Source of the DNA: Clostridiales bacterium UBA1740 | Lineage (GTDB): Bacteria; Bacillota; Clostridia; Oscillospirales; CAG-272 | Assembly (NCBI GenBank): GCA_002315715.1 | Contig: DCHY01000035.1 | Span: forward strand, 60,251 to 88,865 | Reading direction: 5' to 3' | DNA: 28,615 bases | In this document: piece by piece, positions 1-7,596 of the stretch | How the letters are laid out: each line of letters starts with the position of its first letter | Position numbering within the stretch: the stretch's first letter is position 1 | The notes under the pieces: generated by a model | What the model was told of the DNA's origin: nothing | The model's input: the letters and a program-made list of their open reading frames with translations, nothing else | Databases searched by the model: none | Made by a program: the position numbers and the translations under genes

Positions 1-534
1 ATGGTGGAAGCCGTGAAGAAGTACGCCGGCGTTGATTATCACGATTGGAAAACCGACGAGGAAGCGAGAGCCGCCGCCAAGGAAAAGCACGTCGAAGTGC
101 CTGCCGACGCGACCAAGGGCACCGTCCTTGCCGAATTCTTTGACGCTTTCGTCGAAGACAATTTGATTCAGCCGACCTTCATCTACGAATATCCCGTAGA
201 GAACAGCCCCCTCGCCAAGAAAAAGCCGGATGACCCCGCGTTCACCGAGCGTTTTGAATACTTTATCAACGGTACCGAGTACGGCAACGCCTTCTCGGAA
301 CTCAACGATCCCATTGATCAGCGCGAACGTTTTGAAACGCAGGTCGCCAAGAAGCGTTCCGAGGAACCCGGTTGCCGTGCCGAGGTCGATTATGACTACG
401 TCACCGCCCTTGAATACGGTATGCCGCCTACAGGCGGTCTCGGTTTCGGCGTGGACCGTCTCGTCATGCTCTTGACCGACAGCGCGTCGATTCGCGACGT
501 TCTTCTGTTCCCGACGATGAAACCGATGGACTGA
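1..534 (+). CDS. lysS: Lysyl-tRNA synthetase, class II (3' part only)
   Basis: These are the last 177 residues of the enzyme that charges tRNA-Lys with lysine, using ATP, in the cytosol. The window opens inside the gene, so the ATG at base 1 is an internal methionine and not the start. The family is usually near 500 residues, so the OB-fold anticodon-binding domain and class II motifs 1 and 2 lie off the left edge. Visible in the fragment are the EYPVENSP block (residues 63-70), the FSELNDP block (98-104) and class II motif 3 GLGFGVDRL (146-154) with its ATP-binding arginine (R153). Such C-terminal blocks separate LysRS from the related AspRS and AsnRS. The reading frame is intact to the TGA. 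The stop lies five bases before a hairpin array that fills the gap to the next gene. Identification is firm. Confidence 0.96.
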   Translation: MVEAVKKYAGVDYHDWKTDEEARAAAKEKHVEVPADATKGTVLAEFFDAFVEDNLIQPTFIYEYPVENSPLAKKKPDDPAFTERFEYFINGTEYGNAFSELNDPIDQRERFETQVAKKRSEEPGCRAEVDYDYVTALEYGMPPTGGLGFGVDRLVMLLTDSASIRDVLLFPTMKPMD

Positions 535-539
535 GGATG

Positions 540-681
540 CCGCTTCGCGGATGATATGCCACGCTGCGCGTGGATGAGATACCGTTTCTGCGAAACGGAT
601 GATATACCGCTTCGCGGATGATATACCACGCTGCGCGTGGATGATATACCGCTTCGCGGAGTGCTTTGTTCCGCGTTGCGG
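540..681. repeat. Array 1: seven short hairpins joined by an 8-nt linker
   Basis: Seven perfect or near-perfect inverted repeats follow each other between lysS and the next gene: 540-550, 559-573, 582-598, 607-617, 626-640, 649-659 and 671-681. Each begins CC and ends GG (for example CCGCTTCGCGG and CCACGCTGCGCGTGG). The first six are joined by an 8-base linker, consensus ATGATATA with one-base variants. The arms differ between units but keep pairing, while the linker stays constant. Units 1, 4 and 6 are identical, as are 2 and 5, which suggests duplication of a two-hairpin block. None has a T-tract, so they are not ordinary terminators. The same linker and hairpin style recurs at 17769-18213. 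I do not recognise a named family. Confidence 0.85.
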
Positions 682-709
682 AAAAAAACAAACGAAACGA
701 GGCTATGTG

Positions 710-1345
710 ATGCTTAAAGTTGAAAGAATTTCCGTCATGAACTGGGAAAACACCGTCAGAGGTGCCAGAAACCCTATGAACAGCTGGGACAAAATGGACA
801 GCTACTACAACGAAAAAGGGGAGTACGTTCTCGGTGAAAACGACTTGAACCTGCTTCACCGCTTGGCGGCAGCCGGCAGTGACGACCGTAAATTCATGCG
901 CCAGATTTTCGTATCCATGGATATCACCGGCCCCCTTTATTGGTGGAAAGAATTTGACACCTACAAGGTCGGCACCGTTGCCAATTCCTGTTCCACGATG
1001 CACAAAATCCAAGCGAAAGAATTTACCCGCGACGACTTTTCACACGACCGTTTGAGCGAGGATGCTTTGGCACTTCTCGACGCGACCGTCGCGTTTCTCG
1101 AAAAGGAGCGCAAAGCCTACAACGAGACGAAGGACCGTGCCCATTGGCACAACATGATTCAGATGCTCCCGTCGTCTTTCAATCAGATGAGAACCGTCAC
1201 CCTCAACTACGAAGTTCTCGTCAATATGTATTTCGCAAGACGCCACCACAAACTTGCCGAGTGGCACACCCTTTGCGAAGCCATCGAGGGACTTCCTTAC
1301 GCCAAGGAACTCATCATGGCAACCGATAAAGAAAAGGCGGAGTAA
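710..1345 (+). CDS. Divergent ThyX-like (flavin-dependent thymidylate synthase fold) protein
   Basis: A 211-residue soluble protein. The start is placed at ATG 710, behind a GAGG-type ribosome site; the frame stays open further left only because it reads through the hairpin array. The layout recalls ThyX, the FAD enzyme that makes dTMP from dUMP. A block at residues 43-67 is followed by YWWKEFDTYKVGTVANS (77-93), where ThyX would carry its RHR...S motif. A C-terminal segment with R177...H...AEWH (183-186) sits where ThyX has R...AQ.EIR. The RHR triad itself is replaced by TYK, so canonical activity is doubtful. I recall similar proteins in clostridia and phages without a settled function. The stop overlaps the pth start (TAATG), so the two are probably translationally coupled. 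The gene is firm; the family call is tentative and rests on pattern memory. Confidence 0.6.
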   Translation: MLKVERISVMNWENTVRGARNPMNSWDKMDSYYNEKGEYVLGENDLNLLHRLAAAGSDDRKFMRQIFVSMDITGPLYWWKEFDTYKVGTVANSCSTMHKIQAKEFTRDDFSHDRLSEDALALLDATVAFLEKERKAYNETKDRAHWHNMIQMLPSSFNQMRTVTLNYEVLVNMYFARRHHKLAEWHTLCEAIEGLPYAKELIMATDKEKAE

Positions 1346-1983
1346 TGGACATCTTCGACCTCTTCAAAAAAATCGAAAAAAACGACGCGCAGGGACCCGT
1401 GACGGCTTTGGTCGTAGGTCTTGGCAACGTCGGCGCGCCGTATGAAAATACGAGACACAACGCCGGCTTTATCGCGCTGGACACCGTGGCGAAAGCCTAC
1501 GGCGCGTCGGTGGATAAATATAAGTACCACGCGCGCATCGGAGAATGCAAAATCGGCGAGCATCGCGTGCTTCTCATGAAGCCCGAAACGCTGATGAACA
1601 ACTCCGGCATTGCCGTCGGGGAAGCGGCGAATTTCTATAAAATTGACCCCGCGCGCATCATCGTCCTCGTCGACGATATCTCGTTTGAGCCGGGGTCCCT
1701 TCGCATCCGACGCAAAGGATCGGCGGGCGGACATAACGGACTTAAGAGTATCATCGAGCATCTCGGCTCCGAGGACTTTCCGCGGATTCGTCTCGGCGTC
1801 GGACAAAAACCGCGCCCCGATTACGACCTTGCCGACTGGGTGCTCGGGAAATTTCCGAAAGCCGACCTCGAAAAGGTGGCAAAAACGGCAGAGTGCGTCC
1901 CCGACGCCGTCCGTCTGATTCTCGACGGAAAACTCGACGAAGCCTCTACCCGTTTCTCGAAAACATCGAGTTCTGCCAACTAA
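1345..1983 (+). CDS. pth: Peptidyl-tRNA hydrolase
   Basis: A 212-residue cytosolic esterase that releases tRNA from peptidyl-tRNAs that drop off the ribosome. The family fingerprints are all present: GLGNVG with N28, the NTRHNAGF block with catalytic H38, LMKPETLMNNSG (77-88), the VDD aspartates (110-111) and GSAGGHNGLKSI (125-136) with N131. Relative to the E. coli enzyme there is an extension of about 18 residues at the N terminus (MDIFDLFKKIEK...), which accounts for the slightly longer protein. The start ATG shares its A with the stop codon of the upstream gene. The pth-mfd order that follows is the usual clostridial and bacillar one, which supports both calls. The chain looks complete and active. 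Confidence 0.97.
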   Translation: MDIFDLFKKIEKNDAQGPVTALVVGLGNVGAPYENTRHNAGFIALDTVAKAYGASVDKYKYHARIGECKIGEHRVLLMKPETLMNNSGIAVGEAANFYKIDPARIIVLVDDISFEPGSLRIRRKGSAGGHNGLKSIIEHLGSEDFPRIRLGVGQKPRPDYDLADWVLGKFPKADLEKVAKTAECVPDAVRLILDGKLDEASTRFSKTSSSAN

Positions 1984-2039
1984 ACTTGTCAGTTTTACTA
2001 TATTAACTGTTCTTTTTGAACGGAGAAACCAAAAGCGGT

Positions 2040-5000
2040 ATGTCAATCTCTTCCATCATCAGACAGGACCGTGAATACGCAGGCGTGTATGCCGCGCTCT
2101 CGGAGCAGTTGGCAAGCAAGAACGCAAAAGCCCTGCCTCTTGCCGTCCACGGTCTGTCGGGAGGTTCGCTTGACGCTTTCCTTGCACAGTGTGTCAAGGA
2201 CAGCAGAAACCTCTCCAAATCGCCGGTTTTGATTCTCGCCGAAAACGAAGAATCGGCGGAAAATCTGCGGGCCGAACTGTTAAACGACGGCCTGTCGGTT
2301 ATGTGTTATCCAAACCGCGATTACGTCTTTCATAAAATGACAGCCTCCCACGGGTCCGAACGTGAGAGGCTTTCGGTGCTGTTTTCGGTTTCGTCGGGGA
2401 CGGTGGATTGCGTGATTGCCACGCCCGACGCCGCCCTTTCCTACACCGTCCCGGAGGAGCGCCTCATAGCGCTTTCTTTCTCTCTCAAAATCGGAGATAT
2501 CCTCTCGCCCGAGGAACTGTCGAGAAAACTCTCGGCACAGGGCTACGTCAAAGTCGATATGGTGGAAAGCGCCGGTCAGTTTGCCGGCCGCGGCGGTATC
2601 GTTGACGTCTTCACCGCCGATAATGCAAGTCCCATCCGTATCGAATTTTTCGGAGACGAAGTCGACCGCATGGGTTATTTTCATCCCGACACACAGCGCG
2701 TTTATGCTTCCGTCGAGTCTTTCACGTTTTTGCCGGGGCTTGAAGTCCTGCCCGATGCGGAGGCGAAAGCGCGCATTCTTCGCTACATCGAAACCCGCAT
2801 GCAAAAATGCAAAACCGAGGAGGGCAAACGGCGTCTTTTGGGGGAGGCGGAAATCCTAAAGGCGGATTTGCCGATTCCTTTTCTCGATAAATATCTCTCG
2901 CTTGTCTATCCGACTCCCGCGAATTTGTTATCCTATATGAATATCTCAAGACGCACCGTCGTCTTCGTCCTCGGCTACGGGGGACTTTTCGAATCTCTCA
3001 AAAAGAAACTCGACGTTCTCAAAACCGCCGGCGAGTTTTTGATAGCGGAAGGGTCCTTGACGGCTGAGGTTTGTGCCGTGACGGGTGACCAAAACGACCT
3101 GTCGTCTTTCTTCGACGGCAATTTGCCGATCTATCTTGACACCTTCTCGACGGGGCACGGCACAGAACGCCTCGGGGGACTATTTCAGTTCCGCGCGCGC
3201 AGTACCGTCTTTTACGGTGACAACGCCACCATGCTTCACGAGGACCTTTTGAACTACCGCAAAAGCGGCTATAAAACCCTCGTTCTCTCGGAGAACAAAG
3301 CCGGTGCCACGTCCCTCTACTCTTCCTTGATGAATGCCGGCATCGGTTGTGTCCCTATCTATGAAAATCCGAACTTTGACTACAATCATTTACAAAACGG
3401 CGGTATTTACCTTGCCGTTGACAGCATAAGCGTCGGCTTTGACCTCTTAACGCCCAAGATTGCCGTTCTGTCTTTACGCCAAAGCCGCGGCAGTGCCGTC
3501 TTAGCGCATAAGCGCCATCAACGGATTCTCAAAAGCGTTGGGGGCGCCGGCGAGCGCCTCTTGAGTTTTTCCGATTTGTCGGTCGGTGACTACGTCGTTC
3601 ACCGCCATTACGGCATCGGACTTTTCGAGGGCATCTCCTCCGTCCGCGTCGACGGCACGGTGCGCGATTATATCACTCTGCGCTATGCCGGCACCGATAA
3701 ACTGTTCATCCCCTGCGAAAATCTCGACATGATCGGCAAGTACATCGGCGCCCGTGACAAAGACGGCACGGTGAAACTTTCCCACATGGGTGGGGGCGAT
3801 TGGAACCGCACCAAATCCCGTGCCAAAGCCGCCGTGCGCGATATTGCCAAAGATTTGATACTGCTCTACGCCGAGCGGCAACGCCGTCCCGGTCACGCCT
3901 TTCCGCCCGATTCGGTGATGGAAACCGAGTTTGCCGAGTCCTTTCCCTTTGAGGATACCGAGTCACAGACCAAGGCCATCGAGGAAATCAAGGCGGATAT
4001 GATGCGCCCCGTTCCGATGAACCGTCTGTTGTGCGGCGACGTCGGCTTCGGCAAGACCGAAGTGGCGCTCAGAGCCGCTTTCAAAGCCATTCTTGACGGT
4101 AAGCAAGTCGCGTTTCTCGTCCCGACGACCATCTTGGCTTTGCAACATTTCGAGACGGCACTCTCCCGTATGCGCGGGTATCCTATCTCGGTGGAAATGC
4201 TCTCCCGCTTTCGCTCGGCAAAGGCGCAGGCGGAGATTTTGCGGCGCTTAAAACGCCACGATATCGACCTTTTGATCGGCACCCACAAACTGCTCTCGTC
4301 CAAGGTGGAGTTTGCCGACCTCGGACTTCTCATCGTCGACGAGGAACAGCGCTTCGGCGTTTCTCAGAAGGAAAAACTCAAACAGATTGCCAAAAACGTG
4401 GACGTTCTCACCTTGACGGCGACGCCGATTCCCCGAACGCTTCACATGGCGATGAACGGCATCAGCGATATGTCGGTTCTCGACGAAGCCCCCGTCGACC
4501 GCCGTCCCGTACAAACCTACGTCCTTGAACACGACGAGGCGGTCATCTATGACGCCGTGCGTCGCGAACTCGGCCGCGGCGGCCAGGTTTTGTACCTATA
4601 TAATAAGGTAGAGCACATCGTCGACAAAGCCGGTCAACTGACCGAGGCTTTCCCCATGGCGCGCGTGGCGTATGCCCACGGACAGATGGAGCACGACGAG
4701 CTTGAGGACATTTGGGACTCGCTCGTGCGCGGGGAAATCGACGTCCTCGTCTGCACCACCATTATCGAAACGGGCGTGGATTTGCCAAACGCCAATACCT
4801 TGATTATCGAAAACGCCGACACGCTCGGACTGTCGCAGCTGCATCAGTTGCGCGGCCGCGTTGGCAGAAGCCCAAGACAGGCGTATGCCTATTTCACCTA
4901 CCGCAAGGGAAAAGCCTTGACCGAAGTCGGGCAAAAGCGTCTGTCCGCCATCCGCGAATACGCCGAGTTCGGCGCCGGATTCCAAATTGCCCTGCGCGAT

Positions 5001-5579
5001 CTTGAGATCCGCGGCGCCGGGAATCTTCTCGGCGCGGAACAGCACGGCTACATGGACAGCGTCGGATACGACCTCTACGTGCGTCTGTTGGAAGAGGCAG
5101 TACTCGAGGAGCAGGGCAAGACCCCCGAAATTCCCTTTGCCTCGGTGGTGGAAATCAAGACGGATGCCCATATCTCCGTCGAATACGTCGCGACGGATGC
5201 CGCGCGTATTGAAATGTACAAAAAGATTTCCCGCATCAAGACGCGGGAAGATAAAATGGACGTCACCGACGAGTTTCTCGACCGCTACGGTGATATTCCG
5301 CTCCCTACGGTACACCTCATCGACGTATCGTATCTGCGCGCTCTTGCCTCCTATGCCAAGGTAAAGCGCGTGGAGGAAAAGGACGGCTTTATGCGGCTTG
5401 TTTTGGATAAAGCCGACCTTGCCACCTGGAGCGAAGTGTTTCCGAAACATATGGGGCTGTATTTCGCCCCCGGTGATCCCCCGACGGTTGCTTACCGTCT
5501 GCCGAAAGGCAAAGATTCCCTCACGACGGCTATCGCCGTTCTTGAGGATTACAAGAAAAGCAAGGAGGAAGAAAGATGA
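2040..5579 (+). CDS. mfd: Transcription-repair coupling factor
   Basis: An 1179-residue superfamily 2 DNA translocase that removes RNA polymerase stalled at lesions and recruits UvrA. In order: a UvrB-like N-terminal region with RGGIVDVF (near residues 184-191); the CarD/RNA-polymerase-interaction domain with VGDYVVHRHYGIG (515-527); helicase motif I GDVGFGKT (666-673); the DEEQ box (767-770); the TATPIPRTL motif; a TRG-type translocation region with RGRVGR; and the C-terminal MFD domain that binds the N terminus. Length matches the family (about 1150). ATG 2040 is preferred, with GGAG at 2022-2025. A TTG at 2016 in the same frame is the alternative but lacks a ribosome site. The 56-nt gap after pth holds no clear promoter. 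The stop overlaps the next start (ATGA), and an AAGGAGG for that gene lies inside the mfd end. Confidence 0.98.
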   Translation: MSISSIIRQDREYAGVYAALSEQLASKNAKALPLAVHGLSGGSLDAFLAQCVKDSRNLSKSPVLILAENEESAENLRAELLNDGLSVMCYPNRDYVFHKMTASHGSERERLSVLFSVSSGTVDCVIATPDAALSYTVPEERLIALSFSLKIGDILSPEELSRKLSAQGYVKVDMVESAGQFAGRGGIVDVFTADNASPIRIEFFGDEVDRMGYFHPDTQRVYASVESFTFLPGLEVLPDAEAKARILRYIETRMQKCKTEEGKRRLLGEAEILKADLPIPFLDKYLSLVYPTPANLLSYMNISRRTVVFVLGYGGLFESLKKKLDVLKTAGEFLIAEGSLTAEVCAVTGDQNDLSSFFDGNLPIYLDTFSTGHGTERLGGLFQFRARSTVFYGDNATMLHEDLLNYRKSGYKTLVLSENKAGATSLYSSLMNAGIGCVPIYENPNFDYNHLQNGGIYLAVDSISVGFDLLTPKIAVLSLRQSRGSAVLAHKRHQRILKSVGGAGERLLSFSDLSVGDYVVHRHYGIGLFEGISSVRVDGTVRDYITLRYAGTDKLFIPCENLDMIGKYIGARDKDGTVKLSHMGGGDWNRTKSRAKAAVRDIAKDLILLYAERQRRPGHAFPPDSVMETEFAESFPFEDTESQTKAIEEIKADMMRPVPMNRLLCGDVGFGKTEVALRAAFKAILDGKQVAFLVPTTILALQHFETALSRMRGYPISVEMLSRFRSAKAQAEILRRLKRHDIDLLIGTHKLLSSKVEFADLGLLIVDEEQRFGVSQKEKLKQIAKNVDVLTLTATPIPRTLHMAMNGISDMSVLDEAPVDRRPVQTYVLEHDEAVIYDAVRRELGRGGQVLYLYNKVEHIVDKAGQLTEAFPMARVAYAHGQMEHDELEDIWDSLVRGEIDVLVCTTIIETGVDLPNANTLIIENADTLGLSQLHQLRGRVGRSPRQAYAYFTYRKGKALTEVGQKRLSAIREYAEFGAGFQIALRDLEIRGAGNLLGAEQHGYMDSVGYDLYVRLLEEAVLEEQGKTPEIPFASVVEIKTDAHISVEYVATDAARIEMYKKISRIKTREDKMDVTDEFLDRYGDIPLPTVHLIDVSYLRALASYAKVKRVEEKDGFMRLVLDKADLATWSEVFPKHMGLYFAPGDPPTVAYRLPKGKDSLTTAIAVLEDYKKSKEEER

Positions 5580-6751
5580 AAAACAAAGTGCTTTGGATAG
5601 CCATGGCGTTGGTGCTTTCGTTGTCCGTCATCTTCGTTTCGGTGTTCGGGATCGTGTATTCTTCCCGCAAAAAGAACGCCTTTGCCATTTACGGTTCTGC
5701 CACCATCGGTGAAGCCGTCTATCGCTATATCACCTATGAAATGCAAACAAATATAGTCAATCTGTATACACAAAACGTCGGCGTGCCTTTTGATTCCTTG
5801 TCGGAGCTTTCCGAATACGAGGACGAAAGCGGCAAGACGTACGAAGAGATTTACCGCGATTTGATTGACGCGCGCATTCGTTCTCTTGCGGTTTGTGCGC
5901 ATCTGTTTGACTCCTACGACTATACCGTCGACGACGATGCAATCGAGAGCGCGCTTAACACTTTCCTCACCTATAAAACCGAAGACGGCAAGGAAAAGAC
6001 CTTGAATGCGGCACTTGCCGACTACGGACTTTCCTATGACGATTTGAAGACGGTGGCGACCTTGCTTTATAAAGAGCAGAACATCGAAAAAGAACTCTAC
6101 GGTGAAAACGGCGAGAAACTCAAAAACAACCAAGACACCGTATCGCTTTTGTCTTCCTTCGTGACGGCGAAATACCACGGCGTGAAACTTCTTTATATCC
6201 GCACCGAGGACCGTTTCCTCGTCGAGGAGGACGGTACGGTGGATACTTCGAGCGACCCCGTTGCTCTGACGACGTCGGAAATCGTCGACCGCCAGGCGGA
6301 TATTCAAACTTTGGATGCTGCCATCACCGGCGGTACCGTGACGGCAGACGCTTTGAACACCTTGATTGCCAAGTACAAAAACGACGGCAACGTTGCCGAC
6401 GCATATTACTATCACCCGCAGGCAGACTTCACGCTGGAACAGTACGAGGGCTTGCCCGAGGTCGTGACGGCGGCGCTCGACGTATTGCCGGGTGAAACCC
6501 GCAAGGTGTCATACGACGGCGGTTATTGCTACGTTTACGGGCTTTCGGTGCCGGAGGACGCCTATTTGACGGCGACAAACTCCGCCTGCTTCTCGGACTT
6601 TTACGCGCTTTGTGCCGACTATCTTTTCACAAACGCCGTGGAGGGCTTAGCGCCCGACGTCACCTTCACCGAGAAATGCCGTGACTTTGACGTTTTCTCG
6701 TTGCCGTACGATTCCGACAACCCGAACTATTACGTGCTTTCGCTTTCCTAA
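5576..6751 (+). CDS. Membrane-anchored PrsA/SurA-like foldase
   Basis: A 391-residue protein with one N-terminal membrane segment (about residues 6-28, no lipobox cysteine) and a large extracytoplasmic part. The layout is that of SurA/PrsA chaperones. A helical N-terminal region carries pairs such as TYEEIYRDLIDARIRSLAV. It is followed by a segment with parvulin character (KLLYIRTED near 204, GETRKVSYDGGYCYVYGL near 305-322) that is diverged from active peptidyl-prolyl isomerases. Position supports the role: in clostridia a foldase of this type commonly follows mfd. Translation is probably coupled to mfd through the 4-base overlap and a strong AAGGAGG. The likely job is helping exported proteins fold at the outer face of the membrane. 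The isomerase activity itself is uncertain. Confidence 0.75.
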   Translation: MKNKVLWIAMALVLSLSVIFVSVFGIVYSSRKKNAFAIYGSATIGEAVYRYITYEMQTNIVNLYTQNVGVPFDSLSELSEYEDESGKTYEEIYRDLIDARIRSLAVCAHLFDSYDYTVDDDAIESALNTFLTYKTEDGKEKTLNAALADYGLSYDDLKTVATLLYKEQNIEKELYGENGEKLKNNQDTVSLLSSFVTAKYHGVKLLYIRTEDRFLVEEDGTVDTSSDPVALTTSEIVDRQADIQTLDAAITGGTVTADALNTLIAKYKNDGNVADAYYYHPQADFTLEQYEGLPEVVTAALDVLPGETRKVSYDGGYCYVYGLSVPEDAYLTATNSACFSDFYALCADYLFTNAVEGLAPDVTFTEKCRDFDVFSLPYDSDNPNYYVLSLS

Positions 6752-6780
6752 TTTCCCTTCACGATTTTTCCCCAAATCCA

Positions 6781-6809
6781 TTGACAAAAGCCGTCTCTTG
6801 TGCTACAAT
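6781..6809 (+). promoter_or_regulatory. Sigma-A promoter of the tRNA-Pro region
   Basis: TTGACA at 6781-6786, a 17-nt spacer and TACAAT at 6804-6809. This is the full -35 consensus with a five-of-six -10. The start of transcription would fall near 6816, inside the 5' arm of the hairpin at 6812-6839. The promoter precedes the broken tRNA copy and, about 270 nt on, the intact tRNA-Pro. Confidence 0.85.
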
Positions 6810-6811
6810 AT

Positions 6812-6864
6812 ACCGTGCTTTGGGAAACCGAGGCACGGTGATTTGCCGCGCTAACCGTCGGCAA
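6812..6864 (+). other. Structured RNA leader (two hairpins), unidentified
   Basis: A 12-bp stem (5' arm ACCGTGCTTTGG at 6812-6823, loop GAAA, 3' arm at 6828-6839) is closed by a GNRA-type tetraloop and contains only G-U wobbles as departures from Watson-Crick pairing. It is followed by TTGCCG/CGGCAA (6843-6848 with 6859-6864). The block lies directly at the start of the transcript of the strong promoter. It may be part of a small RNA or a processing leader for the tRNA. I compared it by eye with the SRP RNA Alu domain, which also begins with a CGTGCT-like stretch, but the core SRP motifs are missing. Confidence 0.4.
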
Positions 6865-6895
6865 TGCAGTTTCTCGAAAAAGAAAATAGTTAACT

Positions 6896-7062
6896 CGGGG
6901 TGTGGCTCAGCTTGGTAGTGAACGAGCTAAAAACCTTCCGGTGGACGGTTTTTAGCGAAGCGAAGACCGTAAGCGCAAGGAGTCGCAGGAGAGAGGAACG
7001 GTGCGACGAGACGACTATGCGATAGGGCGTGTGCGCGCCGGTTCGGGACCGCGAGGTCGGGT
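6896..7062 (+). pseudogene. Broken tRNA-Pro copy with 113-nt insertion
   Basis: Bases 6891-6918 are identical over 28 nt to 7083-7110, the 5' flank, acceptor 5' strand and D-arm of the intact tRNA-Pro. After that, foreign sequence runs from 6919 to about 7031. It includes a 10-bp hairpin (GCTAAAAACC at 6926-6935 pairing with 6947-6956). An anticodon-arm-like stretch then resumes at 7033-7061 (GGTTCGGGACC, then GAGGTCGGGT) with altered stem bases. The T-arm and acceptor 3' strand are absent. Only about three pairs of the anticodon stem remain, so a functional tRNA is unlikely. Confidence 0.7.
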
Positions 7063-7087
7063 CTATTTTACAATTTAATATATAACT

Positions 7088-7164
7088 CGGGGTGTGGCTC
7101 AGCTTGGTAGAGCGCTTGGTTCGGGACCAAGAGGTCGGGTGTTCGAATCACCTCACTCCGACCA
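7088..7164 (+). tRNA. tRNA-Pro (anticodon CGG)
   Basis: A 77-nt cloverleaf. Acceptor stem CGGGGTG pairs with CACTCCG (one G-U). The D-arm is GGCTCAGCTTGGTAGAGC. The anticodon stem CTTGG/CCAAG holds loop TTCGGGA, giving anticodon CGG, which reads CCG (proline). The T-arm is CGGGTGTTCGAATCACCTC-like with the invariant TTCGAAT loop. The discriminator A and CCA are encoded. It lies inside a cluster of partial copies of itself and is followed by an intrinsic terminator. Confidence 0.95.
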
Positions 7165-7165
7165 G

Positions 7166-7190
7166 AGGCATCCATTTGGATGCCTTTTTT
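7166..7190 (+). terminator. Intrinsic terminator after tRNA-Pro
   Basis: GGCATCC (7167-7173) pairs with GGATGCC (7178-7184) around loop ATTT, followed at once by TTTTTT (7185-7190). Degenerate copies of this hairpin without the T-run occur at about 7379-7395 and 7502-7518, after the two tRNA-derived repeats. Confidence 0.92.
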
Positions 7191-7550
7191 CGTGGTCGGG
7201 TGATGTGATTTTCGACCGACCTTGAGGGCTTCGCCCTCCGTTTTTGCAAGCAAAAACCTTGGTCCCAATCCCTTCGCGCCTTGGGCGTGTGCGCTTGGTT
7301 CGGGCGAGGTCGGGTCTAACGATCCACTGCGTTTCGCTATTCCGTCGCTACGCTCCTTACGAATCACCTCACTCCGACCGCATCCTTCGGATGCAGATTT
7401 CTTGGTCGGAGCGAGTCGTTTCAAACGCCCTTTCGGGTCTAACGCTCCACTGCGTTTCGCTATTCCGTCGCTACGCTCCTTACGAATCACCCACTCCGAC
7501 CGCATCCTTCGGGTGCAGATTTCTTAGTCGAACGAGTCGATTCTAACTAT
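7191..7550. repeat. Mosaic of tRNA-Pro-derived direct repeats and hairpins
   Basis: No credible gene. Two direct repeats of about 107 nt (7311-7418 and 7434-7539) differ at few positions. Each reads CGGGT from the tRNA variable/T-arm junction, then a 45-nt insert (7316-7360 and 7439-7483), then the tRNA 3' end from GAATCAC to CCGACC, then a decayed copy of the tRNA terminator. A further anticodon-arm-like piece lies at 7290-7316. Small hairpins GAGGGCTTCGCCCTC (7226-7240) and GTTTTTGCAAGCAAAAAC (7241-7258) sit before them. The stretch looks like repeated recombination or insertion focused on one tRNA gene. Confidence 0.8.
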
Positions 7551-7596
7551 CGACTATCCTTTGCACCATTCCAATATTATTTTTACGGAGGCCCTT

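Noticed and set aside
540..681. CRISPR-like regular repeat array
   Set aside because: The constant part is only an 8-nt linker, the variable parts are short self-pairing hairpins and not unique spacers, unit length varies, and no cas gene is near. The same holds for 17769-18213.
4596..5450. Minus-strand frame of 284 codons inside mfd
   Set aside because: It is antisense to conserved mfd helicase motifs and has no supporting signals.
6812..6890. SRP RNA (ffs/scr) gene
   Set aside because: The start resembles the CGTGCT-type 5' end of the SRP RNA Alu domain, but the conserved GGAA-tetraloop domain with GGTCCGGAAGGAAGCA-type sequence is absent downstream.
7068..7505. Minus-strand frame with repeated RKERSDGIAKRS motif
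   Set aside because: It covers the tRNA and its repeats. The repeated peptide is only the translation of the 45-nt insert and is a known style of false gene in clostridial drafts.
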